The notes: a model not told the origin generated them from the sequence alone. Positions 8,421-17,645 are shown, counted from the stretch's first letter. The stretch: 33,917 nucleotides of DNA from Eubacteriales Family XIII. Incertae Sedis bacterium (GCA_031266795.1 JAISAI010000043.1:1-33917); one strand, 5' to 3'. A program made the numbers and translations.

Positions 8421-9104
8421 CTATTCGGATCCTTTCGTGAGCACGTAGCGCAAAATCGGTTTGTATACAAAGAAATTTGTGATGAATATCTGCGGCATGA
8501 TCCCGAACAGAACCAGCACCGGCAATGATTTCGGGAGAAACAACGCCTCCGGAATAAACACAGCAAGGCACGCCGAAAGCGGGATAAGGTTGGCTCTCAA
8601 CTGCGTGATTCCGAGGATCAGGGAATTCTTCACTATTTGCATTGGATTGAGCGTGCTCGTCCCGCACAAGGTGAACACGTAGAGAAGGGAAAGCGCGATC
8701 ATGGCCGCGACCGCTATGGAAAGCCCGATAGGTATCCAGAGAAAAGCGCTTCGTTCGAGGCCGATAAAGCAACTCCGGACGAAAGTGACGAGCGCGACGC
8801 CGACGCCGGCCATTAGCAGTCCGGAACCCAGTCCCTGCAGAAAGCTGATTTTAAAATACCTGAAAAATTCTTTCGTCGCATAGGCGCATTCCCCTCTGAC
8901 CATATTGAAAGCCACCCTGTTGGCGGCCGCCAACGCCGGCCCGAGCGTGACGACGGGCACGGCACACAAGGCTACGATCAAATTCAGAAAAAACAAATCC
9001 CAGACATTGTCCAAAAACAATTGGAGAAACAGGCGCGCGCCCGTTTTCGGGGCGCCTTCCTCACGTACTTTTTCGTAATCGACAAACTTAAAAACAGCCT
9101 TCAT
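8421..9104 (-). CDS. yesL: YesL-family membrane protein (DUF624)
   Basis: A 227-residue integral membrane protein with about five hydrophobic helices. It shows the DUF624 pattern: FLQLFLDNVWDLFFLNLI near the start, then VPVVTLGPALAA and a charged RGECAYATKEFFRYFK segment. The function is not established; in Bacillus and Clostridia yesL sits with YesM/YesN and CUT1 sugar importers, as here. The start at 9104 overlaps the stop of the upstream gene (ATGA) and follows GGGAG by eight bases, so translation is coupled; the track start five codons upstream lacks this. Confidence 0.88.
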   Translation of the reverse strand: MKAVFKFVDYEKVREEGAPKTGARLFLQLFLDNVWDLFFLNLIVALCAVPVVTLGPALAAANRVAFNMVRGECAYATKEFFRYFKISFLQGLGSGLLMAGVGVALVTFVRSCFIGLERSAFLWIPIGLSIAVAAMIALSLLYVFTLCGTSTLNPMQIVKNSLILGITQLRANLIPLSACLAVFIPEALFLPKSLPVLVLFGIMPQIFITNFFVYKPILRYVLTKGSE

Positions 9105-10111
9105 ACGATTTTCTCCCACGTTTCAAAGACGTGAAACACGTTCTCCGGCTTGACCCCTATGCCGAAATCCGATTGGGCGATGCAACCGCCGTCTTTCCAC
9201 AGATTGTCCTTGACGGAACGTACCGCAGACGCCACGTCTTCAATCGAGCCGGACGGCAGAACCCCCTGTCGATCGATCTCGCCCCAAAAAGTGATCTTCC
9301 CCTTGAACGGGCGCAGGTTTTCGACACCCATGCAAAACAGTTGTGAATTGACGGCGTCTATTCCTATATCGATCAGATGCGGAAAGATATCGAGTATGTA
9401 GCCGTCCGAATGCATGAATACGCGCTTCCCCTTTCGCGCGGCGATCTCCGCATAGTCTCTGTACAGCGGTTTGAACAGTTCAAGCCACAATGCGGGGGAT
9501 ATGATCAGGCTTCTCTGCGAACCCCAGTCGTCCTGTATGAAAAGGCCGTCCACATCCGTCTTCGCCCACGCCTCCAACTCTTCGCAGAAAAAAGCGTGCA
9601 GCTTCCCTATGGCTTTTGTCATGCCTTCCGGTCTTATCAGCAAGTCCATCAGCACCTTTTCGGTTCCGGCGATGAATTGAAGCCTCTCAAATATCCGTAC
9701 CGTGCTGCACGATAGGACAAATTTGTCCGACTCACGGCAGTACGCGTTCACCGCGTCCACGTCGGGGCGCAAAAGCCCATCCGGGAATCTCACGGAACCA
9801 AACTCTTCCCAATCATCCGAACGCACGAGCGGCTCTTTTACTTCACCGATGATTCCTTTGAACCTATTCTCAAACCTACAGCCCCATTCATCCACGTAGA
9901 CGCCGACCGCCGTCGGCTCGCCCTGTCTTTCGGGCTGCCGCAAAAGGAGCTGGGGACACCATTCTATGTCCTCAGGAAAACGCTTCTTCAGCGCCGCGAT
10001 CTCGTTCGGAAAGACGTCATATGTCCAGGGAACATCCCAGACCTGCCGAGGCGCCCTTTCGGGATGTTCAAAATCCAGCGTCTGTGCAACCAATTTCACG
10101 GAATCCTTCAT
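9101..10111 (-). CDS. URO-D superfamily protein (methyltransferase-like), copy B
   Basis: A 336-residue relative of the URO-D/MtaA fold, distinct from copies A, C and D. Recognisable parts are the opening MKDSVKLVAQTLDFEHPERAPRQ trimmed here to its family-typical helix, LFIQDDWGSQRSL in the middle, FMHSDGYI, and the C-terminal GGCIAQSDFGIGVKPENV. The zinc-ligand pair His-x-Cys of MtaA is His-x-Asp here. The ATG at 10111 is preceded by GGAGG at eight bases and was chosen over the ATG six codons earlier. It follows copy C by 18 bases in the operon, and its stop overlaps the yesL start. Biochemical role unknown. Confidence 0.84.
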   Translation of the reverse strand: MKDSVKLVAQTLDFEHPERAPRQVWDVPWTYDVFPNEIAALKKRFPEDIEWCPQLLLRQPERQGEPTAVGVYVDEWGCRFENRFKGIIGEVKEPLVRSDDWEEFGSVRFPDGLLRPDVDAVNAYCRESDKFVLSCSTVRIFERLQFIAGTEKVLMDLLIRPEGMTKAIGKLHAFFCEELEAWAKTDVDGLFIQDDWGSQRSLIISPALWLELFKPLYRDYAEIAARKGKRVFMHSDGYILDIFPHLIDIGIDAVNSQLFCMGVENLRPFKGKITFWGEIDRQGVLPSGSIEDVASAVRSVKDNLWKDGGCIAQSDFGIGVKPENVFHVFETWEKIV

Positions 10112-10129
10112 GCCTGCCCCTCCGCCCAT

Positions 10130-11158
10130 TCACAAGCCCACGCCGTACATGGCTACAGCGTTCTCCGGCTTCACCGAGTCGGTGAGGATATTGCACGTCG
10201 ACAGAATGAACCCGCCGCCCTCTCCGGCGACTTCGATCAATTCCGTAACCTCCCGCTCAACTTCCTCCGGCGTTCCGAAAGGCAGCAATTGATTCAGATC
10301 CACGTTCCCCATAAGGCAGAGGTCTTTCCCAAATTCCCGCTTGATCCCGGCGATATCCATCCCGGCCGACGGTTGGATGGATTGCAGGCCATCGAACCCG
10401 CATTCGATGATCTGTGGGATCACGCTCCGCATATCCCCGTCGCTGTGCATGAAAACCGGAACATCCTTGAAGTGCTTGATCTGTTCGATGCTCTTTTTGT
10501 AATACGGATAGGCGACGACCTCCAAAAGCTTCGGCGACACCAGCAAGCCTGTATTGAAAGCGATGTCGTCGGCCATCATGATCGCGTGCGCGCCTTCTTC
10601 GATGAAGCGTATCGCGCGCACGATTTCAAAATCCATGACCTTTTCGGCCATGGCCGCTATTTTGGCGGTGTCGGTCATGCACAGGCACATATAGTTTTCC
10701 ATGCCGAGCGCCCACCCGAGCGCACCGACGGGGCCGTCTATCTGGGCCATGAGGAATAGGTCGCTGTAATCTCTGTAATACTCGAGCTCGTGCGTCGTGC
10801 ACATCGAAATGTCCGCGGGGCTGTATGAAAACACCTCATCCATGGAATGGATGGCGGGCTCAATGTTCACGAAGCTGTGCTGCATGTCCTTGTAGATGTC
10901 GCCGAATCCGCTCCTGAATACCGGAAAGCCGTCCGCGTCATAGCGTAGGAATGTTTTCGGAAACTCATGGATGTTCACAAGATCCATATGCAGGAGTTCC
11001 CTGACCCTGAGCCCGCGCGCCATCGGCGAGAGCTTTTCGTATTCGTCCGGCGGCAGGAAATTGCGTATGAACCCCTCTTCAATGCCGAGCTCTCCCCTCG
11101 GAACCCGATCCGTCGTCCGGCGCCTGATTGCGGCCATGACCCTCGTCTTCGAATCCAT
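10130..11158 (-). CDS. URO-D superfamily protein (methyltransferase-like), copy C
   Basis: A 342-residue protein with the URO-D/MtaA fold. It begins MDSKTRVMAAIRRRTTDRVP, the usual opening of this family, has IMMADDIAFNTGLLVSP in the centre, FMHSDGDMR where MtaA has its His-x-Cys, and FILSTCNILTDSVKPENA near the end, in which the Cys falls near the third zinc ligand of MtaA. Its start overlaps the permease stop by one base (TGATG), showing it is translated as part of the transporter operon. It resembles copy B most in the HSDG and VKPENA segments, which suggests an old duplication. Substrate unknown. Confidence 0.85.
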   Translation of the reverse strand: MDSKTRVMAAIRRRTTDRVPRGELGIEEGFIRNFLPPDEYEKLSPMARGLRVRELLHMDLVNIHEFPKTFLRYDADGFPVFRSGFGDIYKDMQHSFVNIEPAIHSMDEVFSYSPADISMCTTHELEYYRDYSDLFLMAQIDGPVGALGWALGMENYMCLCMTDTAKIAAMAEKVMDFEIVRAIRFIEEGAHAIMMADDIAFNTGLLVSPKLLEVVAYPYYKKSIEQIKHFKDVPVFMHSDGDMRSVIPQIIECGFDGLQSIQPSAGMDIAGIKREFGKDLCLMGNVDLNQLLPFGTPEEVEREVTELIEVAGEGGGFILSTCNILTDSVKPENAVAMYGVGL

Positions 11159-11994
11159 CAGTTCTTCATCCCGCTCGTCTGCAGGCCGCCAAGCAACTTC
11201 TCCTGCGTAAGAAAGAATACGGTGACCGGTACGAGGCTAGCCAGGCCTGCCGCACCCATCATCGGGCCCCACGGCGTTATGTAAGGCGTCCGCATCAGAT
11301 ATATGCCGAGCGTCAGTGTGTAATTCTTGAAATCATCGAGATAAATCAACGGGTAGAGAAAATCGTTCCACGCGTACATAAACTGGTATATCACGACCGC
11401 CGCGATGACGGGTTTCATCATCGGGAATATGATCTTCGTGAATGTCTGGAGCCTGTTGCATCCGTCGATTTCCGCGGCCTCATCCAGCGAGAGCGGTATC
11501 CCCATGATGAACTGCCTCATGAGGAACACGAAGAACGCGCCTTGGAACCCGCAAAAGAACGTAGGCACGATCAACGGCAGATAGGTATTTGTCCAGTGTA
11601 TTTTCGTGAAGAGTATGAACTGCGGCACGATGGTCACGTCGAACGGGATCATCATGGTCGCGAGCAACACGAGGAACAGGGCATTCTTCGCCCGAAATTT
11701 GAGCCGGGCAAACCCGTAGGCGACGAGGCTGCAACTCAACACGGAGCCGAGTATGGTCAGCCCTACGATGACGCAGGTGTTCAGTATATAGCGCCCGATA
11801 TTACCCTCCTGAAACGCCTCCGCGATGTTTGCACCCGTCGGGGGCGTCGGAAAAAACGACGGAGGATAGGCGTTTATCGCGTCGAGCGGAGTGAACGCCT
11901 TATTGAAGACCCAGTATATAGGAAAGACGAATACGGCGCAAATTACCACCGCTAACACATAATTGCCCACACTAGAAATCGTCTTTGCTCTCAT
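11158..11994 (-). CDS. CUT1 sugar ABC transporter permease, MalG/LplC type
   Basis: A 278-residue inner-membrane subunit with about six transmembrane helices. The cytoplasmic coupling loop that contacts the ATPase is visible as SLDEAAEIDGCNRLQTFTKI. The C-terminus LLGGLQTSGMKN is similar to the usual G-x-x-x-G-A-V-K-G end of the family. The ATG at 11994 overlaps the stop of the other permease (TGATG); a start 12 codons earlier adds only basic residues and was rejected. Together with the upstream permease, the MsmK-like ATPase and the lipoprotein it makes a complete importer. Confidence 0.93.
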   Translation of the reverse strand: MRAKTISSVGNYVLAVVICAVFVFPIYWVFNKAFTPLDAINAYPPSFFPTPPTGANIAEAFQEGNIGRYILNTCVIVGLTILGSVLSCSLVAYGFARLKFRAKNALFLVLLATMMIPFDVTIVPQFILFTKIHWTNTYLPLIVPTFFCGFQGAFFVFLMRQFIMGIPLSLDEAAEIDGCNRLQTFTKIIFPMMKPVIAAVVIYQFMYAWNDFLYPLIYLDDFKNYTLTLGIYLMRTPYITPWGPMMGAAGLASLVPVTVFFLTQEKLLGGLQTSGMKN

Positions 11995-12941
11995 CAAATA
12001 TTTCCGCCTTTTTCTTCGTAATACACCCATTTCCTAGACGACAGGAAGAGCACTATCGTTATGCCCATGACGATCAGGAACATGATCCATGACAGAGCGC
12101 TCGCGTAGCCCATCTTCATATACTTGAACGCGTTTTCATACACGAGCAACGAGTACAGGTACGTCGCCTTCGCCGGGCCGCCACCCGTCAGCGCAAGCAC
12201 CTGCGCCATGACCGTAAATGACGAAATCAGCTGTAGTATGATAACAAAGAGGATCGTAGGCGTGATCATGGGGAGCGTTATCGAAAAGAATTGCCGAAAA
12301 CCGCCCGCGCCGTCGATCTCAGCCGCTTCGTAATAATGATCCGGTATGTTCTGCATTGCCCCGAGAAAGAGGATCATCGGCATGCCGGCCGCCCAAATCG
12401 CCGTCATGATAAGCGCCCATATCGTGATCTTCGGATCGGCCAGCCACTCCACCTTCTCGCCTCCGAGCGCTTGTATGAAATAATTGAAGACACCGAAGTC
12501 TGTGTTCAGCATATTGTTCCAGACCAGCCCGTATATCGCGCCCGACAGCACGCAGGGCAGATAGACGAGAGCCCGGAACACCTTCTTCCCTTTCAGCTTC
12601 TTGTTGAACAGGTTCGCGATAAGAATGCCCAGGACGACCTGAATCGGTACGGCGAACGCCGTGAAATGCAGCGTGCGCCGGATGGACGGGAAGAAGAATG
12701 GATCCTGCGTGAACGCCTTGACGTAATTCGCGAAACCCACGAAAGTCATGTTCTGCATGTAGTCCCAATTCATGAAGCTCATGACCAATGAGAACAGCAT
12801 GGGGCCGGCCGTGAAGCATAAAAACCCGATGAACCACGGCAGTATGAATACGAACCCGCTGCGTTTTCGCAAGCGCGGAGACTTATCCTTCTGTTTGCCC
12901 CGGGCGTCTGTTTTTGAAGTGGCGGCGATTGTTCCGTCCAT
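11994..12941 (-). CDS. CUT1 sugar ABC transporter permease, LplB/UgpA type
   Basis: A 315-residue membrane subunit with six predicted helices; the first follows a basic N-terminal tail (residues 14-28). The EAA coupling loop reads YYEAAEIDGAGGFRQFFSI. The start ATG is preceded by AGGAG at eight bases. It is the first gene after the binding-protein gene, from which it is separated by 132 bases holding a stem-loop, an arrangement often seen where the binding protein is made in excess. The cargo cannot be read from sequence; the operon suggests a mannose-containing glycoside. Confidence 0.92.
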   Translation of the reverse strand: MDGTIAATSKTDARGKQKDKSPRLRKRSGFVFILPWFIGFLCFTAGPMLFSLVMSFMNWDYMQNMTFVGFANYVKAFTQDPFFFPSIRRTLHFTAFAVPIQVVLGILIANLFNKKLKGKKVFRALVYLPCVLSGAIYGLVWNNMLNTDFGVFNYFIQALGGEKVEWLADPKITIWALIMTAIWAAGMPMILFLGAMQNIPDHYYEAAEIDGAGGFRQFFSITLPMITPTILFVIILQLISSFTVMAQVLALTGGGPAKATYLYSLLVYENAFKYMKMGYASALSWIMFLIVMGITIVLFLSSRKWVYYEEKGGNI

Positions 12942-13002
12942 GCACGCGTCTCCTGATACTGTCGACGGGTATCGTCAAAGCGGATAATACCCGCACTTGG
13001 GG

Positions 13003-13042
13003 GTAATGGGGGACTTGCCCGTGTTCGGGCAAATCCCATTAC
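13003..13042 (-). promoter_or_regulatory. Intra-operon stem-loop between binding-protein and permease genes
   Basis: An imperfect inverted repeat in which GTAATGGG and TTGCCCG pair with CGGGCAA and CCCATTAC around a TGTT loop; two unpaired G residues lie in one arm. There is no T-run after it on the minus strand, so it is more likely an mRNA-stabilising or partial attenuation structure than a full terminator. It sits just 3' of the binding-protein gene. Confidence 0.6.
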
Positions 13043-13073
13043 CATTAATAAAATGTAAGTAGAGGAAGCTTTG

Positions 13074-14414
13074 TTATTGAGCCAATATCGCGTCGCAATC
13101 CTTGGCGGTCAGATCGAGGGTGTCACTTACATCAGCGTCATTCAGCATGATCTCTCCCATCGCCTGGGCGAGCAGCGCTTCGGCCTCGGCGTAATTCTTG
13201 TTGCGCACGAAACACGGTATTTTGTAATTCGGCGACTGCAGAACCTCAATGAACGGCGCCTTATGCTCGTCTTGAGTCTGGCCTGTTTCCTCCGAAACCT
13301 GATACAGGATCGGAAGCGAAGTGACGGCGTAAGCCTGCTGCCCTTCGTCCGACTGCACCCACTTCATGAACTTCCAGCATTCCTCCTCGTAGGGAGTATC
13401 GGGATTGATGCCGAATGCACCGCTGTGAATTATAGGTGAGAATACTGCGCCTTCCCTCGGAACCGGCGGAGTGACCACGCCGAAATTGATGCCGGCTTCT
13501 TCCATGCTGAAAACAGGCCAAATGCCATTGTCCATCATCGCTATCTGGCCGCTCATGAACTCGGCTTCCCCGAGGTTCTTCGCTGTATCGCCCTGGATGA
13601 GCTGCGTCGAAAGCTCAAAGACGTCCTTGTACCACTGAATCGCCTCCTTCGTCTCGGCGGAATCCATGTACCCGGTCGCGGTGGAGCCGTCCTCGGCGAT
13701 GAAATCCCCGCCGTTTGTCCAAACGTGTTCTTGGAGTAGATATGTGTGGTCGGCAAGTGCGATATAGCCGTAGGTCTGGTCATCGCCTTCGCCCTGCGTC
13801 AGCTTCTTTACCGTATCCTTAAACTCGTCCCAGGTCCAGCCCGCTTCCGGGTAGGGTACGTCGTACTTGTCGAATATGTCCTTGTTGTAGTAGATCATAC
13901 GCGGTGAAACTTCCATGGACATGCCGTAGTAATTGCCCTTGTAGGTCTCAAAGCCTTCGACGATGCCGTACTTCCCTTCGGGATTGAATGAGTCTCGTTC
14001 GATCAGCGGCGTGATGTCCTTGACAAGGCCCGACTCCACATACTTCGGGGTATCCCAGAATTGAATCAGGTCGGGCGCGTTGCCGCCGGCCTTCATCGTA
14101 ACCATCTTCTCATCGTAGCCGTCCGTGACGCAGATCCATTCAAATTCGACTCCCGTCAGCTCCGTGTACTTCTTCGTGGCGATCACGTGGGATTTGTTTT
14201 CGTCATACGGCTCCCACATGGAGACCTTCAGCGTGATTTTCTCGTCGCTACCCGCCGTTTCGTCCGTCGCGGCGTCGGTATCCGCGCCCGACGAGTCAGA
14301 CGTGGCAGGTTCTTCGCTGCTTTCGCCGCCGGCTTGATCCGCGCCGCCGTTCCCGCAGGCCGCGACCGCTATCACCATCAGTAAACATAAGAGTATCGCT
14401 ATAAACTTTTTCAT
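13074..14414 (-). CDS. Extracellular solute-binding lipoprotein of a CUT1 importer (family 1)
   Basis: A 446-residue sugar-binding protein anchored to the outer face of the membrane. MKKFIAILLCLLMVIAVAAC is a type II signal peptide with the lipobox ending at Cys20, followed by a Gly/Ser/Glu/Asp-rich linker to about residue 55 and then the binding-protein fold (LKVSMWEPYDE..., NAPDLIQFWD, GIWPVFSMEEAGINFGVV). The start at 14414 has AAGGAGG at eight bases; the longer frame starting 13 codons upstream was rejected because it would bury the signal peptide. It heads the operon and so defines what is imported; the ligand is unknown. Confidence 0.93.
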   Translation of the reverse strand: MKKFIAILLCLLMVIAVAACGNGGADQAGGESSEEPATSDSSGADTDAATDETAGSDEKITLKVSMWEPYDENKSHVIATKKYTELTGVEFEWICVTDGYDEKMVTMKAGGNAPDLIQFWDTPKYVESGLVKDITPLIERDSFNPEGKYGIVEGFETYKGNYYGMSMEVSPRMIYYNKDIFDKYDVPYPEAGWTWDEFKDTVKKLTQGEGDDQTYGYIALADHTYLLQEHVWTNGGDFIAEDGSTATGYMDSAETKEAIQWYKDVFELSTQLIQGDTAKNLGEAEFMSGQIAMMDNGIWPVFSMEEAGINFGVVTPPVPREGAVFSPIIHSGAFGINPDTPYEEECWKFMKWVQSDEGQQAYAVTSLPILYQVSEETGQTQDEHKAPFIEVLQSPNYKIPCFVRNKNYAEAEALLAQAMGEIMLNDADVSDTLDLTAKDCDAILAQ

Positions 14415-14484
14415 ATTCGCTTTCCTCCTTCTTTTAGATACCGGGAACATCAACGATGCGGACGCCCGGTCAAACTACATCATC

Positions 14485-14531
14485 ATAGTATCCCAATCAT
14501 TTATGTAACAAAACGGTAAGAATCTTTGTTT
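14485..14531 (-). promoter_or_regulatory. Promoter region of the operon with candidate YesN-binding word
   Basis: On the minus strand a -10 box TACTAT (14485-14490) has no good -35 box. The word AAACAAAGATTCTTAC (14516-14531 read on minus) ends 25 bases upstream of the -10 box, where an activator would contact polymerase. The same 16 bases, in the other orientation, lie in front of yesM at 17699-17714. Shared presence in these two intergenic regions makes it a candidate site for the AraC-type regulator YesN. Confidence 0.55.
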
Positions 14532-14539
14532 GGTTGCAG

Positions 14540-14575
14540 AAAAAAAGGATATTTCGTGAGGGCGGCGCGAGCCCT
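14540..14575 (-). terminator. Weak terminator-like hairpin after yesN
   Basis: AGGGC and GCCCT (14559-14575) form a short GC-rich stem just after the yesN stop. A run of seven T on the minus strand (14540-14546) follows, but about twelve bases away, which is too far for a textbook terminator. Partial termination between yesMN and the operon is possible. Confidence 0.3.
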
Positions 14576-14578
14576 GTC

Positions 14579-15853
14579 CTATTCCGATGTCAGTTTCCGA
14601 CGCCGATACTCACTCGGAGTACAACCGATCGTCTGCTTAAAAACACGGCAAAAATATTCGTCGCTTTCATAGCCGACGAGGGTGGCCACATCCGCTATGC
14701 GGAAGCGCCTATCTTTAAGAAATTGCTTGGCTTGCCTGAGACGGTAGTTCGTCAGGTATTTTTTAAAAGAAACGCCCGTATTTTTTTTGAACAGGGTCGT
14801 GAGATAATTCGGCGTCAAAAACAGCTGTCTCGCAATATCGTTGAGCGTTATCTGTTTATGGTAATTGTTTTCAACATATTCGACGATCGTTTTCGTAACG
14901 CCGTCCGGGTCTATTCCGGCCTGATCCTTCAAATCGTCGTAAAACAGCAGATCGCTGTCCTCATAGAACGATCTGTTTTGCAGGCAGAGGACCGCCTGTT
15001 GATACGATTCCGTCATGAGCTCCGGATCATCCACAAAACCGCCCGTATACATGCGCACGGGAACGCCGGTATAGTTCTTGATTGATCTTATTATACGCTC
15101 GTGCAAGGTGCGGCGCCTCTTTGACAGATCGCTTGCGTCTTTGTCAAATAACGTTATGGCGACAAGCGAATTTTCGTCCAATTTTGCGGAAATCCCATAT
15201 TTCCGGGCCGCCATGATCTCATCACAGATGTTAGCCGCCTGGTAAAGCGTGGCCTTGCTCGTCGAGACGCCGTTTTCCTGCGAGGGAATATCTATGATCG
15301 AGACGGCCAGGCGCGAACGCGCGATTTCCGGCATGACCTCCGTAAGCGAACGCGTGGACAGCGATACATCCGTACTGTTTCTCGTCAATATATACAATAA
15401 GAGATTCTCCCGAAGGACATGTTGCGTCATTGTCTGCGTGCTCTTCAATGCCTCCATCGCGTTTTTCAGCTTGCCCGCTTCCTCGATTTTTGACAAGGTC
15501 TTTTTCAGCGCGGTTTCAATGTCCTCTTCCCTGCAGGGCTTGAGCAGATACTCCGTGACCCCGTATTGAAGCGCCCGCCTCGCGTATTCAAATTCGCTGT
15601 ACCCGGACAAGACGATGATCTCCGCATCGATCTCGCTCTCCCTGAGTTTGCTGATGAACGCCAAACCGTCCATGACCGGCATATTGATGTCCGTAAGGAC
15701 GATGTCGGGCATGGCGTCGAGCACGATGGAAAGCGCTTCGAGGCCATCCCCGGCAACGCCGACTACCTCAAGGCCGAGGGCCTTCCAGCCGATCCTGTTT
15801 CGTATGCCGTTTACGACGAGAGGCTCGTCATCAACAATCAATACCTTGTACAT
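14579..15853 (-). CDS. yesN: YesN-type response regulator with AraC DNA-binding domain
   Basis: A 424-residue cytoplasmic transcription regulator, partner of the YesM kinase encoded just before it (TGATG overlap). Residues 1-120 form a receiver domain: Asp8/Asp9 acidic pocket, phospho-acceptor Asp55 in VLTDINMPVMDG, and the Lys in YLLKPC. The central 190 residues are the variable region of this family. The last 100 residues hold two helix-turn-helix motifs of AraC type (ITLNDIARQLFLTPNYLTTL and FRIADVATLVGYESDEYF). It very likely activates the glycan operon that follows, and possibly its own, through the 16-base word described at the two promoters. Confidence 0.92.
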   Translation of the reverse strand: MYKVLIVDDEPLVVNGIRNRIGWKALGLEVVGVAGDGLEALSIVLDAMPDIVLTDINMPVMDGLAFISKLRESEIDAEIIVLSGYSEFEYARRALQYGVTEYLLKPCREEDIETALKKTLSKIEEAGKLKNAMEALKSTQTMTQHVLRENLLLYILTRNSTDVSLSTRSLTEVMPEIARSRLAVSIIDIPSQENGVSTSKATLYQAANICDEIMAARKYGISAKLDENSLVAITLFDKDASDLSKRRRTLHERIIRSIKNYTGVPVRMYTGGFVDDPELMTESYQQAVLCLQNRSFYEDSDLLFYDDLKDQAGIDPDGVTKTIVEYVENNYHKQITLNDIARQLFLTPNYLTTLFKKNTGVSFKKYLTNYRLRQAKQFLKDRRFRIADVATLVGYESDEYFCRVFKQTIGCTPSEYRRRKLTSE

Positions 15854-17592
15854 CAGCCCTTCCCCCCTCGTATCAACGGAATCCGTATTGTCACGCGCGC
15901 GCCTCCGCCTTCAAGGTTTTCAAAACTGATCCCGTTGGGTTTCCCGTACTTGAGCACGATGCGTTCCTGAATATTCTTGAGCCCGTAGCTCGTGGACTTT
16001 TCATCGCTTTCGATCTGCATCCTGACCTGTTCCACGTCCATGCCTACCCCGTTGTCGGATACCTCATAGACGAGGCTGTCCTCGTCGGTATATACCTTGA
16101 GCCTGATGACGCCGCCCTTCTTCATATACTCCATGCCGTGCACGACGGCGTTCTCAACGATGGGCTGGAGTATCAGCTTCGGCGTGTCATTGCGCTCGGC
16201 GTCGTCGGAAATATCCTCCTCATAGATGAACTTATCCCTGTGGCGTATGAGCATGATGTTCACATAGGAACGGGTCTGTTCCAATTCGTCGTGCACGCTG
16301 ATGATCTCGCTCCCGCCGGAGAGGCTCAGGCGGAAGAATGTCGCAAGATTGTGCGTGATCGTGCGGATATCCTCGTTTTCGGCCATCCAGAACACCGAGT
16401 CGAGGGCATTATAGAGGAAGTGCGGATTGATCTGCGCCTGCAGAGCTTTGAAAGCGTACTCGTTTTGAAGCGCGTTCGCTTCCTTGACGTCGTCGATGAG
16501 CTTCGAGATACGCGTGATCATCTTATTGTAATTGCGGTTCAGCATATCCATTTCACCGATGGCGCTTTCTCTCGCCAAAGGCGAGAAATTATAGTCTTGG
16601 GCCTCCTTGAAATTTTTGACCATCTCCGTGATCGGCTGTATGATCTTCGACGCGAAGAAGATGCTTCCCGACACCGCGATCCCCATCAGGATGATGCAGA
16701 TGATGAGCACCGTGCGCTTTGTCGGTTCACTCGCGGAAAGGATGGCGTCCCGCTCCGTGATATTCACGGCGTACCAGTCGAGATTGCTGAATTTGTGACA
16801 GGTTATAAGAGGCTCGTCGCCGCCGCGCTCCATCGTCGGCGTTTGGGGCAGATCAGAGACCGGGCCGGGCAGATCGACAGACGTGGAACCGTCGGGGCTG
16901 AATATCACGTTGTTCTGTCCGTCAACGATATAGTATTCCCCCGGATAAGTCTGGTTATCTCTGTTGAACAGCGAAAAGAAGTATTCGCCTTCGATGAGGA
17001 TGCCGATAACGATCTCCTGATCCGGCGTGGGTACTATCTTGTTGAATATTATAATGTTCGGATTCGCTGTCGTTTCATCGGCCGCATCCAACTTGAACAA
17101 CGAAAAGGTTCCCTTATACGGATAGAGCTCGTCCTCATGGACGTTCATGCTGTAAACGTTGTGGCTTTTGAGGCCGTATGTAGAACTTTTGCTTTCGGTA
17201 AAGATATTGTAGAAACTTTCGCTGACGCTGATTCTCTCGGAGAAAAGATTGATCGCCTTGATGTAAGGCGTGGCATTCGAATAGTTAATGCTGATATCAC
17301 GGATTGCCCTGATGGCGTCGAGCTGATTGCCCGAATCGGCGTTGTTGAACGCCCGCACGATGTCGCTGTCCTGTGAGATCGCCCACGTGACGCCCTGTAC
17401 CGTATTGAGCTGGTTTTCGAACAGAGCCGACGCGTTCGCCAACTGCCCCTGCACCTGCCGCGATACGTTGAGCGAAACTAAGTTTTCAAAAAAATATGTC
17501 GCCACCGCCAGGATTGAGACGCCGGTCAGCAGAACGATTGCGACAAAAAACGCGATCATCACAGTTTTCAGTCGAATCTTGAACCGCGGCAT
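15853..17592 (-). CDS. yesM: YesM-type sensor histidine kinase
   Basis: A 579-residue membrane kinase. There is a transmembrane helix near residues 10-33, a large extracytoplasmic sensor region (Cache-like) to about 285, a second helix (VLIICIILMGIAVSGSIFF), a HAMP-like linker and the YesM/LytS-type kinase core: phospho-acceptor His in QINPHFLYNALDSV, N box LQPIVENAVVHGM, G box DNGVGMD. The ATG at 17592 follows GGAGG by about ten bases; an earlier in-frame codon adds seven residues without a binding site. In Firmicutes such pairs sense oligosaccharides or their binding proteins and switch on neighbouring CUT1 importers. Confidence 0.92.
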   Translation of the reverse strand: MPRFKIRLKTVMIAFFVAIVLLTGVSILAVATYFFENLVSLNVSRQVQGQLANASALFENQLNTVQGVTWAISQDSDIVRAFNNADSGNQLDAIRAIRDISINYSNATPYIKAINLFSERISVSESFYNIFTESKSSTYGLKSHNVYSMNVHEDELYPYKGTFSLFKLDAADETTANPNIIIFNKIVPTPDQEIVIGILIEGEYFFSLFNRDNQTYPGEYYIVDGQNNVIFSPDGSTSVDLPGPVSDLPQTPTMERGGDEPLITCHKFSNLDWYAVNITERDAILSASEPTKRTVLIICIILMGIAVSGSIFFASKIIQPITEMVKNFKEAQDYNFSPLARESAIGEMDMLNRNYNKMITRISKLIDDVKEANALQNEYAFKALQAQINPHFLYNALDSVFWMAENEDIRTITHNLATFFRLSLSGGSEIISVHDELEQTRSYVNIMLIRHRDKFIYEEDISDDAERNDTPKLILQPIVENAVVHGMEYMKKGGVIRLKVYTDEDSLVYEVSDNGVGMDVEQVRMQIESDEKSTSYGLKNIQERIVLKYGKPNGISFENLEGGGARVTIRIPLIRGGKG

Positions 17593-17645
17593 AGTAAGAT
17601 ATCCTCCAAACATATTTACAGGAAATCAAGAGATACCATAGGGAC

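Noticed and set aside
8420..8566. Longer N-terminus for URO-D copy A starting inside yesL
   Set aside because: It would be Cys/Arg-rich sequence read antithetically to yesL codons; the ATG at 8419 has a proper ribosome binding site and family-typical start.
7247..11158. True uroporphyrinogen decarboxylase (HemE) for heme synthesis
   Set aside because: The N-terminal Arg-containing substrate motif of HemE is missing, there are four divergent copies, and no other heme genes are nearby.
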